6,321 nt of DNA, taken from JABMMZ01 sp044373665 (GTDB lineage Bacteria > Bacteroidota > Bacteroidia > NS11-12g > UBA955). Below, one piece after another: positions 5,632 through 6,321 of the stretch. The notes under the pieces were generated by a model. It had not been told where the DNA came from. It made no database searches and was given only the letters and a program-made list of their open reading frames with translations. Each line of letters begins with the position of its first letter. Positions within the stretch are counted from its first letter, which is position 1. The translations under genes and the position numbers were made by a program. The stretch is taken from assembly GCA_044373665.1 (NCBI GenBank), contig JBIPNH010000125.1, positions 1 to 6,321 of the forward strand, written 5' to 3'.

Positions 5632-6321
5632 ATGTTAAAAACATTACTATTTTGTAGTATTTTAATCTCAGTAAGCCATGCGTATTCACTGGGATATTAC
5701 CCTCCTATTGGCGCCTATTCACAAGCGGTTGGAGGCATAGGCCTGTTTAATAACAATGCTTTTAGCGCCCATCACAACGCCTCTCTAATTCCCGATTGTA
5801 AAAAAGCGCAATTTGGCTTGTCGGTGCAAAACAAATTTGCTATTCAATCTTTTAATCAGTCTGCACTCTGTGTTATAATCCCCTATAAAAAATCTGGCTA
5901 CGGATTTAAATATTTTTCAAATAGCTATGCCGTATTAAACGACCAAATTATCGGTCTTCAATTTGCCCAAAAAATCCATCCCCTCCTTTCTCTTGGATTC
6001 AGTTTCAATCACCACCGATTCGCTATTCAAAATTATGGCAGCTCGCAGTCGCAAACAATGGAGTTCAGCCTCAACAGTCAACTTAGTGAGTTTATACAAA
6101 CAGCTTTTGTAGTTTCCAATCCTTTTTCAAGCAAAATCAACGCCATGAATGAGGAAAGACTCAGTAAAACCATCCGTTTTGGACTAAAATATAAGCTCAA
6201 TAAAAAAGTAAACCTTTTGAGCGAACTCGAAAAAAATGCTAACTTTAATCCCAACCTCAAAATTGGGGCCGACTACCAATCGCACCCTCACTTACAATGG
6301 CGTGTAGGCATTTCCACTCTT
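5632..6321 (+). CDS. Probable outer-membrane beta-barrel protein (3' truncated by window edge)
   Basis: An open frame of 230 codons runs from ATG 5632 to the last base without a stop, so the C-terminus lies outside. It begins with a signal peptide (MLKTLLFCSILISVSHA, cleavage likely after Ala17). The mature N-terminus, GAYSQAVGGIGLFNNNAFSA (27-46), resembles the start of PorV/FadL-like barrels of Bacteroidota, where a conserved glycine-rich segment precedes a buried Asn-Ala/Pro turn (HHNASLI, 47-53). Alternating hydrophobic and polar strands ended by aromatic residues follow, for example FGLSVQNKFAI (61-71), GYGFKYFSNSY (89-99) and IIGLQFAQKI (106-115). NEERLSKTIRFGLKYKLN (173-190) is typical of the same group. 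It should sit in the outer membrane; what it carries or anchors is not known. It is divergent from ktrA, with 102 bases between start codons. The barrel fold is inferred from pattern, not from a known homologue. Confidence 0.75.
   Translation, partial: MLKTLLFCSILISVSHAYSLGYYPPIGAYSQAVGGIGLFNNNAFSAHHNASLIPDCKKAQFGLSVQNKFAIQSFNQSALCVIIPYKKSGYGFKYFSNSYAVLNDQIIGLQFAQKIHPLLSLGFSFNHHRFAIQNYGSSQSQTMEFSLNSQLSEFIQTAFVVSNPFSSKINAMNEERLSKTIRFGLKYKLNKKVNLLSELEKNANFNPNLKIGADYQSHPHLQWRVGISTL

Noticed and set aside
6078..6260. 60-codon minus-strand ORF
   Set aside because: It is antisense to the open barrel-protein frame starting at 5632, which has a signal peptide and coherent strand pattern.

Overview
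The window is AT-rich and very probably comes from a Bacteroidota chromosome, perhaps flavobacterial or a relative. Four things point there: a Lon with a short acidic N-terminal extension, a PUR-type (DUF3276) protein, a lipoprotein cytochrome of a type common in the phylum, and several promoters resembling the phylum's TTG / TAnnTTTG signature. Shine-Dalgarno sites are weak or absent, which also fits. I see no mobile element, CRISPR array, tRNA or rRNA; this looks like ordinary chromosomal housekeeping DNA with a few small-scale oddities.

Layout. Positions 1-717 (+) hold the C-terminal two thirds of a LuxC-family acyl-CoA reductase cut by the window edge. The next 343 bases (718-1060) contain what looks like a tiny independent transcription unit: an ECF-sigma-type promoter (833-860), a 28-codon hydrophobic ORF (886-972) and a strong bidirectional terminator (1013-1045). 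The terminator also serves the PUR-family gene (1061-1363, -). That gene is divergent from a small secreted protein of unknown function (1462-1884, +). The secreted protein's stop codon directly abuts the stop codon of a convergent lipoprotein c-type cytochrome (1885-2244, -), and the two stops sit in one palindrome.

Further right, lon (2289-4751, -) and a KtrA/TrkA-type potassium-channel regulator (4834-5529, -) lie in tandem on the minus strand. Divergent from the latter, a plus-strand gene starting at 5632 encodes a probable outer-membrane beta-barrel protein. It is open to the end of the window and therefore truncated.

How the genes relate. They do not form one pathway. Lon (protein quality control), KtrA (K+ uptake control) and the acyl-CoA reductase are cytoplasmic. 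The lipoprotein cytochrome, the small secreted protein and the barrel protein belong to the envelope. Most genes appear to have their own promoters, so co-transcription is likely only for ktrA-lon and possibly lon-cytochrome. The best candidate for something undescribed is the 833-1045 unit: a possible envelope-stress-type sigma promoter driving a 28-residue membrane peptide or a small RNA.
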